From an uncultured Alphaproteobacteria bacterium (GTDB taxonomy: Bacteria; Pseudomonadota; Alphaproteobacteria; Caulobacterales; Aquidulcibacteraceae): a stretch of DNA of 64,000 nt. Below, piece after piece: positions 1 through 8,079 of this stretch. Each line of letters begins with the position of its first letter. Within the stretch, counting starts at the first letter, position 1. Both the position numbers and the translations under genes were made by a program. The DNA lies in assembly GCA_902826245.1 (NCBI GenBank), contig CADEEA010000003.1:1-64000 (forward strand), read 5' to 3'. Under the pieces are notes generated by a model, which was given only the letters and a program-made list of their open reading frames with translations, ran no database searches and was not told the DNA's origin.

Positions 1-678
1 CGCGCCGCCCATTCCCCATCCGACAGAGCGCCAGGAATCGGGCCAAGAGCTTGGAACGATGGCGCGAAAACCCGCTAGGCGAGCGATTTCCGCCGTCCAG
101 CTCGAAGCCAAGCGCTCTTGAAGCAAACAAGCGTGTATCACACGTTCGCGCCCCAGCGCCACGCCCAATTCCTCGGCTGAAAAGCAGGCCACGGCCGGGG
201 GCGGGCGCCCGAAGCGCCCATGGGCGAGGCGCATGAGCTTCTCGCGACCATCCTCGGCCCCATCGGCGGCCTCGATCAGCAGCTTCGCCGACCCGCTCCG
301 AATCGCGTCCTCGACCTGTGTAGCGCCCATCGCCACTGCGCCGGCGCGTCGCGCCAAACCCAGCCCGTCCAGGCAACGCCGCGCAAGCAGCGCTTCAACT
401 TGATCGGCAAGACCCGCTGCCGCTTGCACCTGTCGTTTGAACGCGCGCGCGAATGCCCCCTTGCGCAAGGCGGCTTCGACGCTGGCGCGGTCCGCGTGCA
501 CCCAAGCGCCGCGCCCAGGCAGCTTCGCGGCCACGTCCGGCGTCGCCACGCCGTCCAGCGAAAGCGCGAACCGAATCAACCGCGCTTCGGGCAAGCTTTG
601 GTGACTGACGATGCAGCGCCGCTCGCGTCCGCGGCGCCCACCTTCAACCGCGATCGGGGAAGACGCTGGATGCTTCAT
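1..678 (-). CDS. ylxR: YlxR-family RNA-binding protein (partial, 3' end off window)
   Basis: Reading the minus strand from the ATG at 678 gives an open frame of at least 226 codons that runs off the window. It begins MKHPASSPIAVEGGRRGRER, then CIVSHQSLPEARLIRFALS, the DUF448/YlxR nucleic-acid-binding region with its GRGAWVH segment. A second half (LGLARRAGAVAMGATQVEDA) resembles the L7Ae-like domain fused to YlxR in alphaproteobacteria. An AAGGAG ribosome-binding site lies 6 bases before the ATG and fixes the start. The gene overlaps the end of nusA by 35 bp, as expected for the rimP-nusA-ylxR-infB operon; infB should follow outside the window. The role is an RNA- or ribosome-associated accessory factor, not defined in this group. 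Confidence 0.88.
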   Translation of the reverse strand, partial: MKHPASSPIAVEGGRRGRERRCIVSHQSLPEARLIRFALSLDGVATPDVAAKLPGRGAWVHADRASVEAALRKGAFARAFKRQVQAAAGLADQVEALLARRCLDGLGLARRAGAVAMGATQVEDAIRSGSAKLLIEAADGAEDGREKLMRLAHGRFGRPPPAVACFSAEELGVALGRERVIHACLLQERLASSWTAEIARLAGFRAIVPSSWPDSWRSVGWGMGGA

Positions 679-2290
679 CCAGCTCTCCTTGCGGTTCCGG
701 CTCAGGCTCGGGCGGCGCCTCGATCCAGCCTGCGGCGATGCGGGCATTGAGGATGAGCGCGTCGGCCTGCTCCTGGGTGAGCTGGAAATCCTCCAGCACG
801 CCAGGTTCGCGCACCCGCTCACCGTTCTTTGTTTCGAACCAGCCGCGCAAATCGTCGCCGGTGAAGCCGGCGAAATCCTCCAGCGTTTTCACCCCTTTCT
901 CGCCAGCCGCGACCAGCATTTGCGCGGTAAGGCCCGGGACCGCCTTGAGCGCATCCTCCACTCCCAATGCGACCCGCTTCGCCTCCAGCTCGGCGGCTAA
1001 CTTATCGAGATAATCCTGCGCCCGCGCCTGCAATTCGTCGGCGATTTCCTCGTTCAGGCCTTCAATGGAAGCGAGTTCCATCTGGTCGACAAAGGCGATC
1101 TCCTCGACCGTCTCGAAACCTTCCGACGCCAACAATTGCGCGAACATCTCATCGACTTCCAGCGCCTTGATGAAGAGTTCGCTTCGGGAAGCGAATTCCT
1201 TCTGGCGGCGCTCGGACTCTTCGGCCTCGGTGAGAATGTCAATCGACCAGCCGGTCAATTGCGAAGCAAGGCGCACATTCTGCCCACGACGCCCGATCGC
1301 GAGCGAGAGCTGGGCCTCGTGCACGACAACTTCCACGCGCGCTTCCTCTGGATCCAGCACCACCTTGGAGACTTCCGCAGGCTGCAGCGCGTTGACAATG
1401 AAGGTCGCGGGATCGGACGACCATGGAATGATATCGATCTTCTCGCCCTGCAATTCACCGACCACCGCCTGCACACGCGCACCGCGCATGCCGACGCAGG
1501 CGCCGACGGGGTCGATCGAACTATCGTGGCTAATCACTGCAATTTTTGCGCGCGAGCCCGGATCGCGGGCAGCCGCTTTGATCTCGATCACGCCCTCGTA
1601 CACTTCCGGCACTTCCTGCGCGAACAGGCGGGCCATGAATTCCGGCTTGGCGCGCGAGAGAAAAATCTGCGGCCCCTTGGCTTCGCGGCGCACGTCGTAA
1701 ATGTAAGCGCGCGTACGATCGCCGACGCGGAGATTTTCGCGCGGGATGCTCTCGGACTTGCGGATCACGCCTTCCGCGCGGCCGAGGTCGACGATCACGT
1801 TGTAGAATTCGACGCGCTTGACCACGCCATTGATGATCTCGCCAACGCGGTCCTTGTACTCGAGGTGCTGGCGCTCGCGCTCGGCTTCGCGCACTTCGTG
1901 ATTGATCACTTGTTTCGCGGTTTGCGCGGCGACGCGGCCGAATTCGATTGGAGGCAGGCCCTCCTCGTACATTTTGCCGACGACGGCTTCCTTGTCGCTC
2001 TTCAGCGCTACATCGAGCATGATGTCGGTATAGGGATTGAACGGGCGGGTCTCGGGATCGAGCACGCTTTCGTCCACCACGGTCATCACCCGCTTCAGTT
2101 CCATTTCCCCGGTTTTGGTGTCGATCTTGGCGCGGATGTCATGCTCAGCGCCGTAGCGCGAGCGCGCGGCCTTTTGCAGCGCATGCTCCATCGCCTCGAT
2201 GACGATTTCCTTCTCGATCGATTTCTCGCGCGCCACCGCGTCGGCGATCTGGAGGATTTCCATGCGATTGGCGGAAATGCCGGTGCTCAT
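644..2290 (-). CDS. nusA: Transcription termination/antitermination factor NusA
   Basis: 548 residues. The N-terminal RNA-polymerase-binding domain starts MSTGISANRMEILQIADAVA. An S1 domain follows around 135-200 (GEIINGVVKRVEFYNVIVDL), then two KH domains around 230-350 (DPVGACVGMRGARVQAVVGE; LAIGRRGQNVRLASQLTGW with the GxxG loop). C-terminal helix-hairpin-helix acidic repeats (near 365-520) are present, as is common in proteobacterial NusA. It binds RNA polymerase and nascent RNA to modulate pausing, termination and antitermination. It starts 2 bp downstream of the rimP stop and overlaps ylxR, so the three are co-transcribed. Confidence 0.97.
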   Translation of the reverse strand: MSTGISANRMEILQIADAVAREKSIEKEIVIEAMEHALQKAARSRYGAEHDIRAKIDTKTGEMELKRVMTVVDESVLDPETRPFNPYTDIMLDVALKSDKEAVVGKMYEEGLPPIEFGRVAAQTAKQVINHEVREAERERQHLEYKDRVGEIINGVVKRVEFYNVIVDLGRAEGVIRKSESIPRENLRVGDRTRAYIYDVRREAKGPQIFLSRAKPEFMARLFAQEVPEVYEGVIEIKAAARDPGSRAKIAVISHDSSIDPVGACVGMRGARVQAVVGELQGEKIDIIPWSSDPATFIVNALQPAEVSKVVLDPEEARVEVVVHEAQLSLAIGRRGQNVRLASQLTGWSIDILTEAEESERRQKEFASRSELFIKALEVDEMFAQLLASEGFETVEEIAFVDQMELASIEGLNEEIADELQARAQDYLDKLAAELEAKRVALGVEDALKAVPGLTAQMLVAAGEKGVKTLEDFAGFTGDDLRGWFETKNGERVREPGVLEDFQLTQEQADALILNARIAAGWIEAPPEPEPEPQGELDEASSVFPDRG

Positions 2291-2292
2291 GA

Positions 2293-2901
2293 TTATTTCC
2301 CTTCACCCATCTCGTGCTCTGCGGCCTGCGCCGCTTTCGCGCGTTTCAAATCTTCCTCGATCAGCTTGTCTGTCAGCACCAGACGCGCATCCGACAGCGC
2401 TGAAAAATTGAGCCGTGTTTCGCCCTGCTCGGTCGCCAGCACGATCACATCGCCTTCGATCCCGGCGATATCGCCTTTGAAACGGCGCTGGCCCTCGATC
2501 ATCGCCGCGGTTTCCAGCTTCGCGACGTGACCCTTGAAGCGCTCGAAATCCTCGATCCGCATAAGCGGCCGGTCGATGCCCGGCGAAGAAACCTCAAGAT
2601 CGTACTCCCCGCCCGGGATCGGATCATCGAGATCGAATACCGGCGACAGCGCCCGCGACAGGCGCGAGCAATCGTCGATGCCCATTTCCCCGTCGGAGAT
2701 GCGCTCGGCCATGATCTGCAGGCGTTTGCGGCGGTTGCCCGAGACCCGCACCCGCACGATACGAAAGCCCAGCCCCGCCGCAGTGGGCTCGATCAGCGCG
2801 ATCACGCGCTCTTCGACAGGATTGGTGGCTCTCAGGCCCGGCTCCGAATAACAAAAAAGCGGCGGACCCGAGGCCCGCCGCTGCGTCCCCAGCGGAGACA
2901 T
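2293..2901 (-). CDS. rimP: Ribosome maturation factor RimP
   Basis: Cytoplasmic factor for 30S subunit maturation. RimP hallmarks are clear: LGFRIVRVRVSG, the DDCSRLSRALSPVFDLDDPI segment and the signature EVSSPGIDRPL. The first ATG (2901) gives 202 residues, but the first ~22 residues do not look like RimP, no Shine-Dalgarno precedes that ATG, and an intrinsic-terminator-like hairpin (2853-2882) lies inside this extension. By comparison with the family's N-terminal length the true start may be nearer 2835 (a CTG codon with CGGAG upstream) or the GTG at 2805. It is the first gene of the rimP-nusA-ylxR operon. The identity is certain; the start is not. Confidence 0.93.
   Translation of the reverse strand: MSPLGTQRRASGPPLFCYSEPGLRATNPVEERVIALIEPTAAGLGFRIVRVRVSGNRRKRLQIMAERISDGEMGIDDCSRLSRALSPVFDLDDPIPGGEYDLEVSSPGIDRPLMRIEDFERFKGHVAKLETAAMIEGQRRFKGDIAGIEGDVIVLATEQGETRLNFSALSDARLVLTDKLIEEDLKRAKAAQAAEHEMGEGK
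2853..2882 (-). terminator. Intrinsic terminator-like hairpin in the rimP leader
   Basis: On the minus strand an 8-bp GC stem (AGCGGCGG paired with CCGCCGCT, 2858-2865 with 2875-2882) with a 9-nt loop is followed directly by six T residues. It lies inside the first 16 codons of the longest rimP frame, upstream of the conserved RimP sequence. This suggests a leader attenuator for the rimP-nusA operon, and argues that translation starts downstream of it. Confidence 0.6.
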
Positions 2902-2977
2902 CAGCGATGTGTTGGGGGGATATAGCGGGTTTGGGGGAGCTTGTCAGCACGATCCGAAACAAATTTCTATTGGCATG

Positions 2978-3017
2978 GCATGATGTGTATGATACTGTCT
3001 CTTCATACACATCATGC
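2978..3017. promoter_or_regulatory. Perfect 15-bp inverted repeat: probable VapB operator
   Basis: GCATGATGTGTATGA at 2978-2992 is repeated as its exact reverse complement at 3003-3017, with a 10-bp spacer. The right arm covers the ATG of the antitoxin gene (3014-3016), and the left arm contains a good -10-like TATGAT at 2988-2993. Type II antitoxins usually repress their own promoter through such palindromes. A transcript starting near 3000 would have almost no leader and no Shine-Dalgarno. Confidence 0.75.
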
Positions 3018-3229
3018 GCACAAATATCGAAATCGACGACGACTTACTTCTGGAAGCCATGGCCGCAAGCGGGCTCACCACCAAGCGCGCCACGGTAGAG
3101 GAAGCATTGCGCCAACTTGTGCTGAGCCATCGCCGCCGCGAGGCGATACGCAACTCTGCCGGCATCGGTTGGGAGGGCGATCTTGAAGAAATGCGCCTCG
3201 ATAATCCTCAGCCCGCCCTGGATCGATGA
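3014..3229 (+). CDS. VapB-type antitoxin
   Basis: 71 residues. The protein starts MRTNIEIDDDLLLEAMAASG, the N-terminal ribbon-helix-helix pattern of the DUF2191/VapB antitoxin family, followed by TTKRATVEEALRQLV. The C-terminal half (GWEGDLEEMR) is the expected toxin-wrapping tail. It is directly followed by a PIN-domain toxin with an ATGA overlap (3226-3229) and is preceded by a palindrome spanning its own start codon. The role is to neutralise the downstream PIN ribonuclease and autoregulate the pair. VapB naming follows family resemblance only. Confidence 0.88.
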   Translation: MRTNIEIDDDLLLEAMAASGLTTKRATVEEALRQLVLSHRRREAIRNSAGIGWEGDLEEMRLDNPQPALDR

Positions 3230-3618
3230 TCGTCGTCGATAGCTCGGTTTGGATTGCGCACTTTCGAAACGCGATCAGCCCGTCCGTCAAGAGGCTCCGC
3301 GACGTTCAAAAGCCGGAGCAGATCATAACGGGCGACGTTGTGCTGCTGGAATGCCTGCAAGGCGCACGCGACGAGGCTCATGCGGCTCAAATCGAAGCTA
3401 CGTTGCGCGCGTTCAAGATTGAGCCGATGCTGAACGAAGTGCTCGCGACAGAAGCGGCGCGCAACTTCCGCCGCTTGCGCGCACTGGGCATTACGCCAAG
3501 AAAGACCGCCGATCTCATCATCGCAACGTTCTGCATCGCTCGCGGCTATGCGCTGCTGCACCAGGATCGTGATTTCGAACCGATGGCGGCGCATTTGGGG
3601 TTGCGGATTGTGAGTTAG
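3226..3618 (+). CDS. VapC-type PIN-domain toxin ribonuclease
   Basis: 130 residues, the usual VapC length. Acidic metal-binding positions of the PIN fold are visible: D5 in MIVVDSSVWI, E42 in the segment GDVVLLECLQG, D96 in KTADLIIATFCI and the HQDRDFE segment near 113-119. Such enzymes cut tRNA or rRNA when freed from their antitoxin; the target here cannot be told. It overlaps the antitoxin gene by 4 bp and is convergent with trmB, 21 bp away. Confidence 0.9.
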   Translation: MIVVDSSVWIAHFRNAISPSVKRLRDVQKPEQIITGDVVLLECLQGARDEAHAAQIEATLRAFKIEPMLNEVLATEAARNFRRLRALGITPRKTADLIIATFCIARGYALLHQDRDFEPMAAHLGLRIVS

Positions 3619-3639
3619 CGGTCGCACTGGCGTGTATCG

Positions 3640-4467
3640 TTATGCCCGCACAAACCGCAACCAAACCGGCGCGCAATCGCCCAGCCGCTTCATCTCATAC
3701 CGCGTCGGTACATGCCCCGGCCATGGCTCGCGCCAATCGGCGGCGCGTTCGGCCAGCCAGGCGAAGCGAACGTCGCGCGTGAACAGCTCCAGCGTCCATT
3801 CCGCATAATGGGCCCAATCCGTCGCGAAGCGCACTTCCGCGCCGGGTTTCAACACGCGCGCGAGGTCCGCCAGGAATTCGCGCTGGATCAGGCGGCGCTT
3901 ATGGTGGCGGGTCTTGGGCCATGGGTCGGGGAACAGGATGTAGCAGAGATCGAGGCAGGCGTCTGGCAGCCGCGCGATCACATCGCGGGCGTCGCCGTGA
4001 TGGAGGCGCACGTTCTGGACGCCGCTTTCCTCGATATGGCGTAGGCACGAGGCCACCCCGTTGAGGAACGGCTCGACGCCGATAAAGCGCGCGTCCGGGA
4101 GTGCCGCGGCCTGGGCGACCAGATGTTCGCCTCCGCCGAAGCCGATTTCGAGGATGAGGGGGGCAGCGCAGACCGCGCCCTCCCCCCTTGAGGGGAGAGG
4201 GTGTCGCGAAGCGACGGGTGAGGGGAAACTGGCCCCATCCGGAGAGACCGCAAGCCCCTCATCCGGCCCTGCGGGCCAGCTTCTCCCCGCAAGGGGAGAA
4301 AGTTCTGCACCCTCCCTGGAGAGGGGAAACACCGCCTCCAAATCGACCGCGCCCTCCTCCGGCAGCGCCAAGTGCGGCAGCAGCGCCTCCACCAGCCCCG
4401 CCTGGCGCGGTTTCAGCGCGCGGGCCTTGGTGCGGCCGTAGGAGCGTAGAGGTGGGCGATCTTCCAT
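3640..4467 (-). CDS. trmB: tRNA (guanine-N7)-methyltransferase TrmB with repeat-encoded insert
   Basis: Makes m7G46 in tRNA using S-adenosylmethionine. Hallmarks: N-terminal YGRTKARALKPRQ, the SAM-binding motif LILEIGFGGGEHL (residues ~104-116), YILFPDPWPKTRHHKRR with the catalytic region, and RFATDWAHYAEW. At 275 residues it is longer than usual because about 50 residues (roughly 49-98, rich in Ser/Pro/Gly) are inserted between the N-terminal region and the Rossmann core. The insert is encoded by a palindromic repeat (4178-4326) that stays in frame with no stop. All catalytic motifs are intact, so the protein is probably functional. Confidence 0.95.
   Translation of the reverse strand: MEDRPPLRSYGRTKARALKPRQAGLVEALLPHLALPEEGAVDLEAVFPLSREGAELSPLAGRSWPAGPDEGLAVSPDGASFPSPVASRHPLPSRGEGAVCAAPLILEIGFGGGEHLVAQAAALPDARFIGVEPFLNGVASCLRHIEESGVQNVRLHHGDARDVIARLPDACLDLCYILFPDPWPKTRHHKRRLIQREFLADLARVLKPGAEVRFATDWAHYAEWTLELFTRDVRFAWLAERAADWREPWPGHVPTRYEMKRLGDCAPVWLRFVRA
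4178..4326. repeat. Palindromic repeat element inserted in frame within trmB
   Basis: About 150 bp made of several small hairpins: TTCTCCCC-GCAA-GGGGAGAA (4281-4300), GGCCC-TGC-GGGCC near 4265-4277, GTCGC-GAA-GCGAC near 4203-4215 and a CTCCCC/GGGGAG pair near 4180-4197. The composition and repeated CCCTCTCC/GGGGAGAG blocks look like dispersed repeats common between genes in alphaproteobacteria, but here the element lies inside a coding sequence and adds about 50 codons. Confidence 0.7.
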
Positions 4468-4505
4468 TGGTGTCTGACGCTCGCGTGTGCATATAGGACC
4501 TAACG

Positions 4506-4608
4506 CGTCATTCCGGACGCGCGAAGCTCGATCCGGAACCTAGGGGCAATGGTCGCGCGCTGCGATCACCCGGGTTCGGGTTCGGCCTTCGGCCGCCCCG
4601 GAACGACG
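4506..4608. repeat. Intergenic palindromic repeat with imperfect terminal inverted repeats
   Basis: The 167-bp gap between trmB and the aldehyde dehydrogenase begins with CGTCATTCCGG (4506-4516) and contains the near-inverted copy CCGGAACGACG (4598-4608), with further internal inverted blocks (TTCGGCC/GGCCGCC). This looks like a small dispersed repeat. No gene is visible in it, but it sits directly before the dehydrogenase ribosome-binding site. Confidence 0.5.
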
Positions 4609-4634
4609 AAGGATTTCCGAACCGGAGTGGCCCC

Positions 4635-6065
4635 ATGCGCGAGAAACTCAATTTTTACATCGACGGCAAGTGGGTCGCCCCGGCCAAACCGCGCACCCAT
4701 GACGTGATCAACCCCGCCAACGAGGAGCCATGCGGTCGCATTTCGCTGGGCTCGGGGGAGGACGTGAACAAGGCGGTCGCTGCCGCCAAGCGCGCATTCG
4801 AGACCTGGTCGCAAACCAGCATCGACGAGCGCAAGGCCTATCTCGACAAGATCATCGCCATCTATCAGCGCCGCCTCCCCGAAATGGCCGAGACCATCTC
4901 CATGGAGATGGGCGCGCCGATGCCGCTGGCGACGAGTTCGCAAGCGCCGGCGGGCCTCGGCTATCTCATGGACGCGCGCAAGCAGCTCGACGAGTTCCCG
5001 TTCGAGTACATGTACAATGGCAGCCACCGCATTCTGCGCGAGCCGATCGGCGTTGTAGGCATGATCACGCCGTGGAACTGGCCGCAGAACCAAGTGTGCG
5101 CTAAAGTCGGCCCCGCGCTCGCGGCCGGCTGCACCATGGTGCTGAAGCCGTCCGAGCTGGCGCCGCTTGACGCCATTCTCTTCGCGGAAATCATTGACGA
5201 AGCTGGCCTACCGCCGGGCGTGTTTAATCTTGTGAACGGCGACGGCCCCGGCGTGGGCGCCGCACTCTCCGCGCACCCGGACGTCGATATGATGAGCTTC
5301 ACCGGCTCAACCCGCGCGGGCACGTCGGTGATGCAAAATTGCGCCGCCGGCATCAAACGCGTGGCCCTCGAACTCGGCGGCAAGAGCCCCAACATCATTC
5401 TCGACGACGCCGACCTGCCCAAGGCGGTCGCGCGCGGCATGATGCACATGGCCAACAATACCGGGCAAAGCTGCAACGCGCCCTCGCGCATGCTCGCGCC
5501 GAAGGCGAAGTACGAAGAAGTTGTCGCCATCGCGGCGGAGACCGCGAAGTCAATCAAAGTGCAAGCGCCCGAAGATGCCGAGAAAGGCGCGATCGGGCCG
5601 TTGGCGAACGCCAACCAGTTCCAGAAAGTGCAGGGCCTGATCCAGAAAGGTATCGACGAAGGCGCGCGCCTCGCCGCAGGCGGCGTAGGCCGGCCGGATG
5701 GTTTCAACCGCGGCTATTACGTGAAGCCCACCGTGTTCGCCGATGTGAACAATACCATGACCATCGCGCGCGAGGAGATCTTCGGGCCGGTGTTGTGCGT
5801 CATTCCGTACGACACGGAAGAGGAAGCAATCCGCATCGCCAACGACACGCCATATGGCCTCTCGGCTTATGTACAAGGTTCGCAGGATCGCGCGCGCGCG
5901 GTGGCAAGGAAACTGCGCGCCGGCAACGTGCATATCAATGGTGGGTTCGGCGGCATGGGCACGCCGTTCGGTGGCTACAAGCAATCCGGACTCGGGCGCG
6001 AAGGCGGCAAGTTCGGGCTCGAGGAATTCCTGGAAGTGAAGGCGGCGGTTGGCTGGGGAGAATAA
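4635..6065 (+). CDS. NAD(P)+-dependent aldehyde dehydrogenase family protein
   Basis: 476 residues, full length for the family. It oxidises an aldehyde to the acid. Visible landmarks are the NAD-binding PWNWPQNQ motif (~147-153), KPSELAP (~171-177), FTGST (222-226), the general base E246 in ELGGKS and the catalytic Cys280 in NTGQSCNAPSR. The C-terminal GGYKQSGLGREGG is typical. A GGAG lies about 8 bases before the ATG. It stands alone between repeats and a hypothetical gene, so the substrate cannot be inferred. Confidence 0.92.
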   Translation: MREKLNFYIDGKWVAPAKPRTHDVINPANEEPCGRISLGSGEDVNKAVAAAKRAFETWSQTSIDERKAYLDKIIAIYQRRLPEMAETISMEMGAPMPLATSSQAPAGLGYLMDARKQLDEFPFEYMYNGSHRILREPIGVVGMITPWNWPQNQVCAKVGPALAAGCTMVLKPSELAPLDAILFAEIIDEAGLPPGVFNLVNGDGPGVGAALSAHPDVDMMSFTGSTRAGTSVMQNCAAGIKRVALELGGKSPNIILDDADLPKAVARGMMHMANNTGQSCNAPSRMLAPKAKYEEVVAIAAETAKSIKVQAPEDAEKGAIGPLANANQFQKVQGLIQKGIDEGARLAAGGVGRPDGFNRGYYVKPTVFADVNNTMTIAREEIFGPVLCVIPYDTEEEAIRIANDTPYGLSAYVQGSQDRARAVARKLRAGNVHINGGFGGMGTPFGGYKQSGLGREGGKFGLEEFLEVKAAVGWGE

Positions 6066-6146
6066 GCACTCCCCCGCCACAATCATGTACAAAACAACAA
6101 TTCCGGCTTCACCGTAAATTAGCCATGGCGGCGCATAAAAGCGGCC

Positions 6147-6716
6147 ATGACCTCGTCCGACGCCTTCTGCAGCGCTTTCGATGCAATCGAGATCGATCGC
6201 GCTTCCGCGCCCTCGCCCGCCGCCATCGAGGCCGCGATGGCGATCTGTGCGCCCGCGGATCAGCCTGGTTTTTACCTGTTGGACGATGGCGGCGGCCGGT
6301 TCGAAATTGATCGCGAATGGGGGCTGATTTCGCTGCGCGATGAAAGCCTGCTCGAACGCGAACGCGGCCAAATCCACGAAGCGCGCCTCCGCGTGGTCGA
6401 GCCCTCGGGCGCGACTTACGAACTTACCCTGCGGCTGCGCATCTCAGGACGGGTGCCGCAAGTGGTGGGTGAGGAAGACAGCCAGACAACGTCGCAGCAG
6501 AACCTGACGCCGACGCCAGACATCCCGCCGCTTGCTTGGACGGACTACACCGCGACGGTGGGCGGGCGCTCCCTTTCGCTTGGCGGCGCCGAGCAGGCCC
6601 GTTTCGGCCTACTATCTGCGCTCAACTTTCGTCCAGTGGAAATCGATGGCGGCGACCTTCGCCTGCTCGCCAACCTGCCTGCTCCCGCGGCAGCCAGCGC
6701 GCATTGGATCATGTGA
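6147..6716 (+). CDS. Hypothetical protein
   Basis: 189 residues, no family recognised. The protein is acidic, begins MTSSDAFCSAFDAIEIDRAS, and has no signal peptide or membrane segment. The middle (LRVVEPSGATYELTLRLRIS) suggests beta structure, and a short Gln/Thr/Pro-rich linker near 115-125 divides two possible domains. It is followed 82 bp later by the PLP-enzyme gene on the same strand. Codon use matches its neighbours, which supports a real gene. Confidence 0.6.
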   Translation: MTSSDAFCSAFDAIEIDRASAPSPAAIEAAMAICAPADQPGFYLLDDGGGRFEIDREWGLISLRDESLLERERGQIHEARLRVVEPSGATYELTLRLRISGRVPQVVGEEDSQTTSQQNLTPTPDIPPLAWTDYTATVGGRSLSLGGAEQARFGLLSALNFRPVEIDGGDLRLLANLPAPAAASAHWIM

Positions 6717-6798
6717 AGCGGCGTTCGCCGTTTTCTTGCATTGAAATTCCACTGCTTCCGTCGGAGAACGTCGCCCAACGTGATCTGGAGGAATTCCT

Positions 6799-8079
6799 GT
6801 GGCGGAAAAGACCTGGCGCAAGCGCACCATCGGCAATCGGCGGCTCAAGCCCGAAACCCTGATGATGGGCTATGGTTACGATCCGATGCTGTCGGAAGGA
6901 TCGCTGAAGCCGCCGCAATTCCAGACTTCAACCTTCGTGTTCAAGTCGGCGCAGGACGGCAAGGATTTCTTCGCCACTATCCAAGGTCGCCGTAAATTGG
7001 GCCCCGACGAAGAGCCCGGGCTGATCTATTCCCGCTTTAACAATCCCAATCTCGAAGTAGTCGAGGATCGCTTGGCGCTTTGGGACGAAGCAGAAACCTC
7101 GCTCGTGTTCGCCTCCGGCATGGCGGCGATCTCAACCGCGCTGCTCGCCTACCTGCGCCCGGGAGACGTGATCTTGCAGAGCCGCCCGATCTATGGCGGC
7201 ACCGAGACGCTCATCCACTCGATACTCCCAGAGTTCGGAATTTCCCAAGTCGCGTTCGAAGCCGAGCTCGGGCCCGAGGACATGCGCCGCGCGGCGGAGG
7301 AAGCGAAGAAGAAGGGCCGCGTCGGCGCCATCTTCATCGAGACGCCGGCCAATCCTACAAATGCGCTGGTCGATATCGCCGCCGCGCGCGAAGTGTCGGA
7401 GATGCTGGCGATCGAGGGCCGCCGCCCGCCGGTGATTGTCGACAACACCATGCTGGGGCCGGTCTATTCGAAGCCGCTACTGCACGGCGCCGACATTGTG
7501 GTGATGTCGCTGACCAAATATGTCGGCGGCCATTCCGATCTGATTTCCGGCGGCGCGTCTGGTACAAAAGCGATGTTGGCGCCGGTGCGGCGCATGCGCT
7601 CGACGCTCGGCACCATGGGCGACACGCACACAGCGTGGCTGCTGATGCGTTCGCTGGAAACGCTAAAACTGCGCATGGACGCGGGCGCGGCAGGCGCAGC
7701 CAAAGTGGCGGAATTTTTGCGCGACCATCCCAAGATCGACAACGTCTGGTACCTGGATTTCCTGCCCAAGGACCATGCCGACCGCCCGTTGCACGAGCGC
7801 CAGAACCAGTGCGCGGGCTCCACGTTTTCGTTCGAAGTCAAAGGCGGGGAAGCCGCCGCCTTCCGCGCGCTCGACCGCCTACAAGTGATCAAGCTCGCGG
7901 TTAGTTTGGGAGGAACCGAAACCCTCGCCTCCCACCCCGCCTCAATGACCCATTCCGGCATGCCAGCGGAAGAGCTCGCACGCTACTCGATCACGCCGGG
8001 CTTGATCCGCATTTCGATTGGGATCGAGGATCCGGAAGATTTGATCGCGGACCTGGCGCAGGCGCTAGACGCGGCTTGA
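6799..8079 (+). CDS. Cys/Met metabolism PLP-dependent enzyme (cystathionine gamma-synthase / methionine gamma-lyase family)
   Basis: 426 residues. The PLP-binding lysine is K240 in SLTKYVGGHSD; SRFNNPN (78-84) and the FASGMAAIST phosphate-binding region are also present. The family handles sulfur amino acids by gamma-elimination or gamma-replacement (cystathionine synthesis, methionine cleavage); the exact reaction is not decidable from sequence alone. The start is GTG at 6799, with GGAGG about 8 bases upstream. The last codon overlaps the TTG start of the methyltransferase gene by 4 bp, so the two are probably translationally coupled. Confidence 0.9.
   Translation: MAEKTWRKRTIGNRRLKPETLMMGYGYDPMLSEGSLKPPQFQTSTFVFKSAQDGKDFFATIQGRRKLGPDEEPGLIYSRFNNPNLEVVEDRLALWDEAETSLVFASGMAAISTALLAYLRPGDVILQSRPIYGGTETLIHSILPEFGISQVAFEAELGPEDMRRAAEEAKKKGRVGAIFIETPANPTNALVDIAAAREVSEMLAIEGRRPPVIVDNTMLGPVYSKPLLHGADIVVMSLTKYVGGHSDLISGGASGTKAMLAPVRRMRSTLGTMGDTHTAWLLMRSLETLKLRMDAGAAGAAKVAEFLRDHPKIDNVWYLDFLPKDHADRPLHERQNQCAGSTFSFEVKGGEAAAFRALDRLQVIKLAVSLGGTETLASHPASMTHSGMPAEELARYSITPGLIRISIGIEDPEDLIADLAQALDAA

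Noticed and set aside
1136..2530. 464-codon open frame on the plus strand opposite nusA and rimP
   Set aside because: Antisense shadow of well-supported genes in GC-rich DNA; composition is His/Arg-rich and no family features are visible.
5339..6310. 323-codon frame overlapping the aldehyde dehydrogenase
   Set aside because: Arg-rich out-of-frame shadow of a clear dehydrogenase gene.
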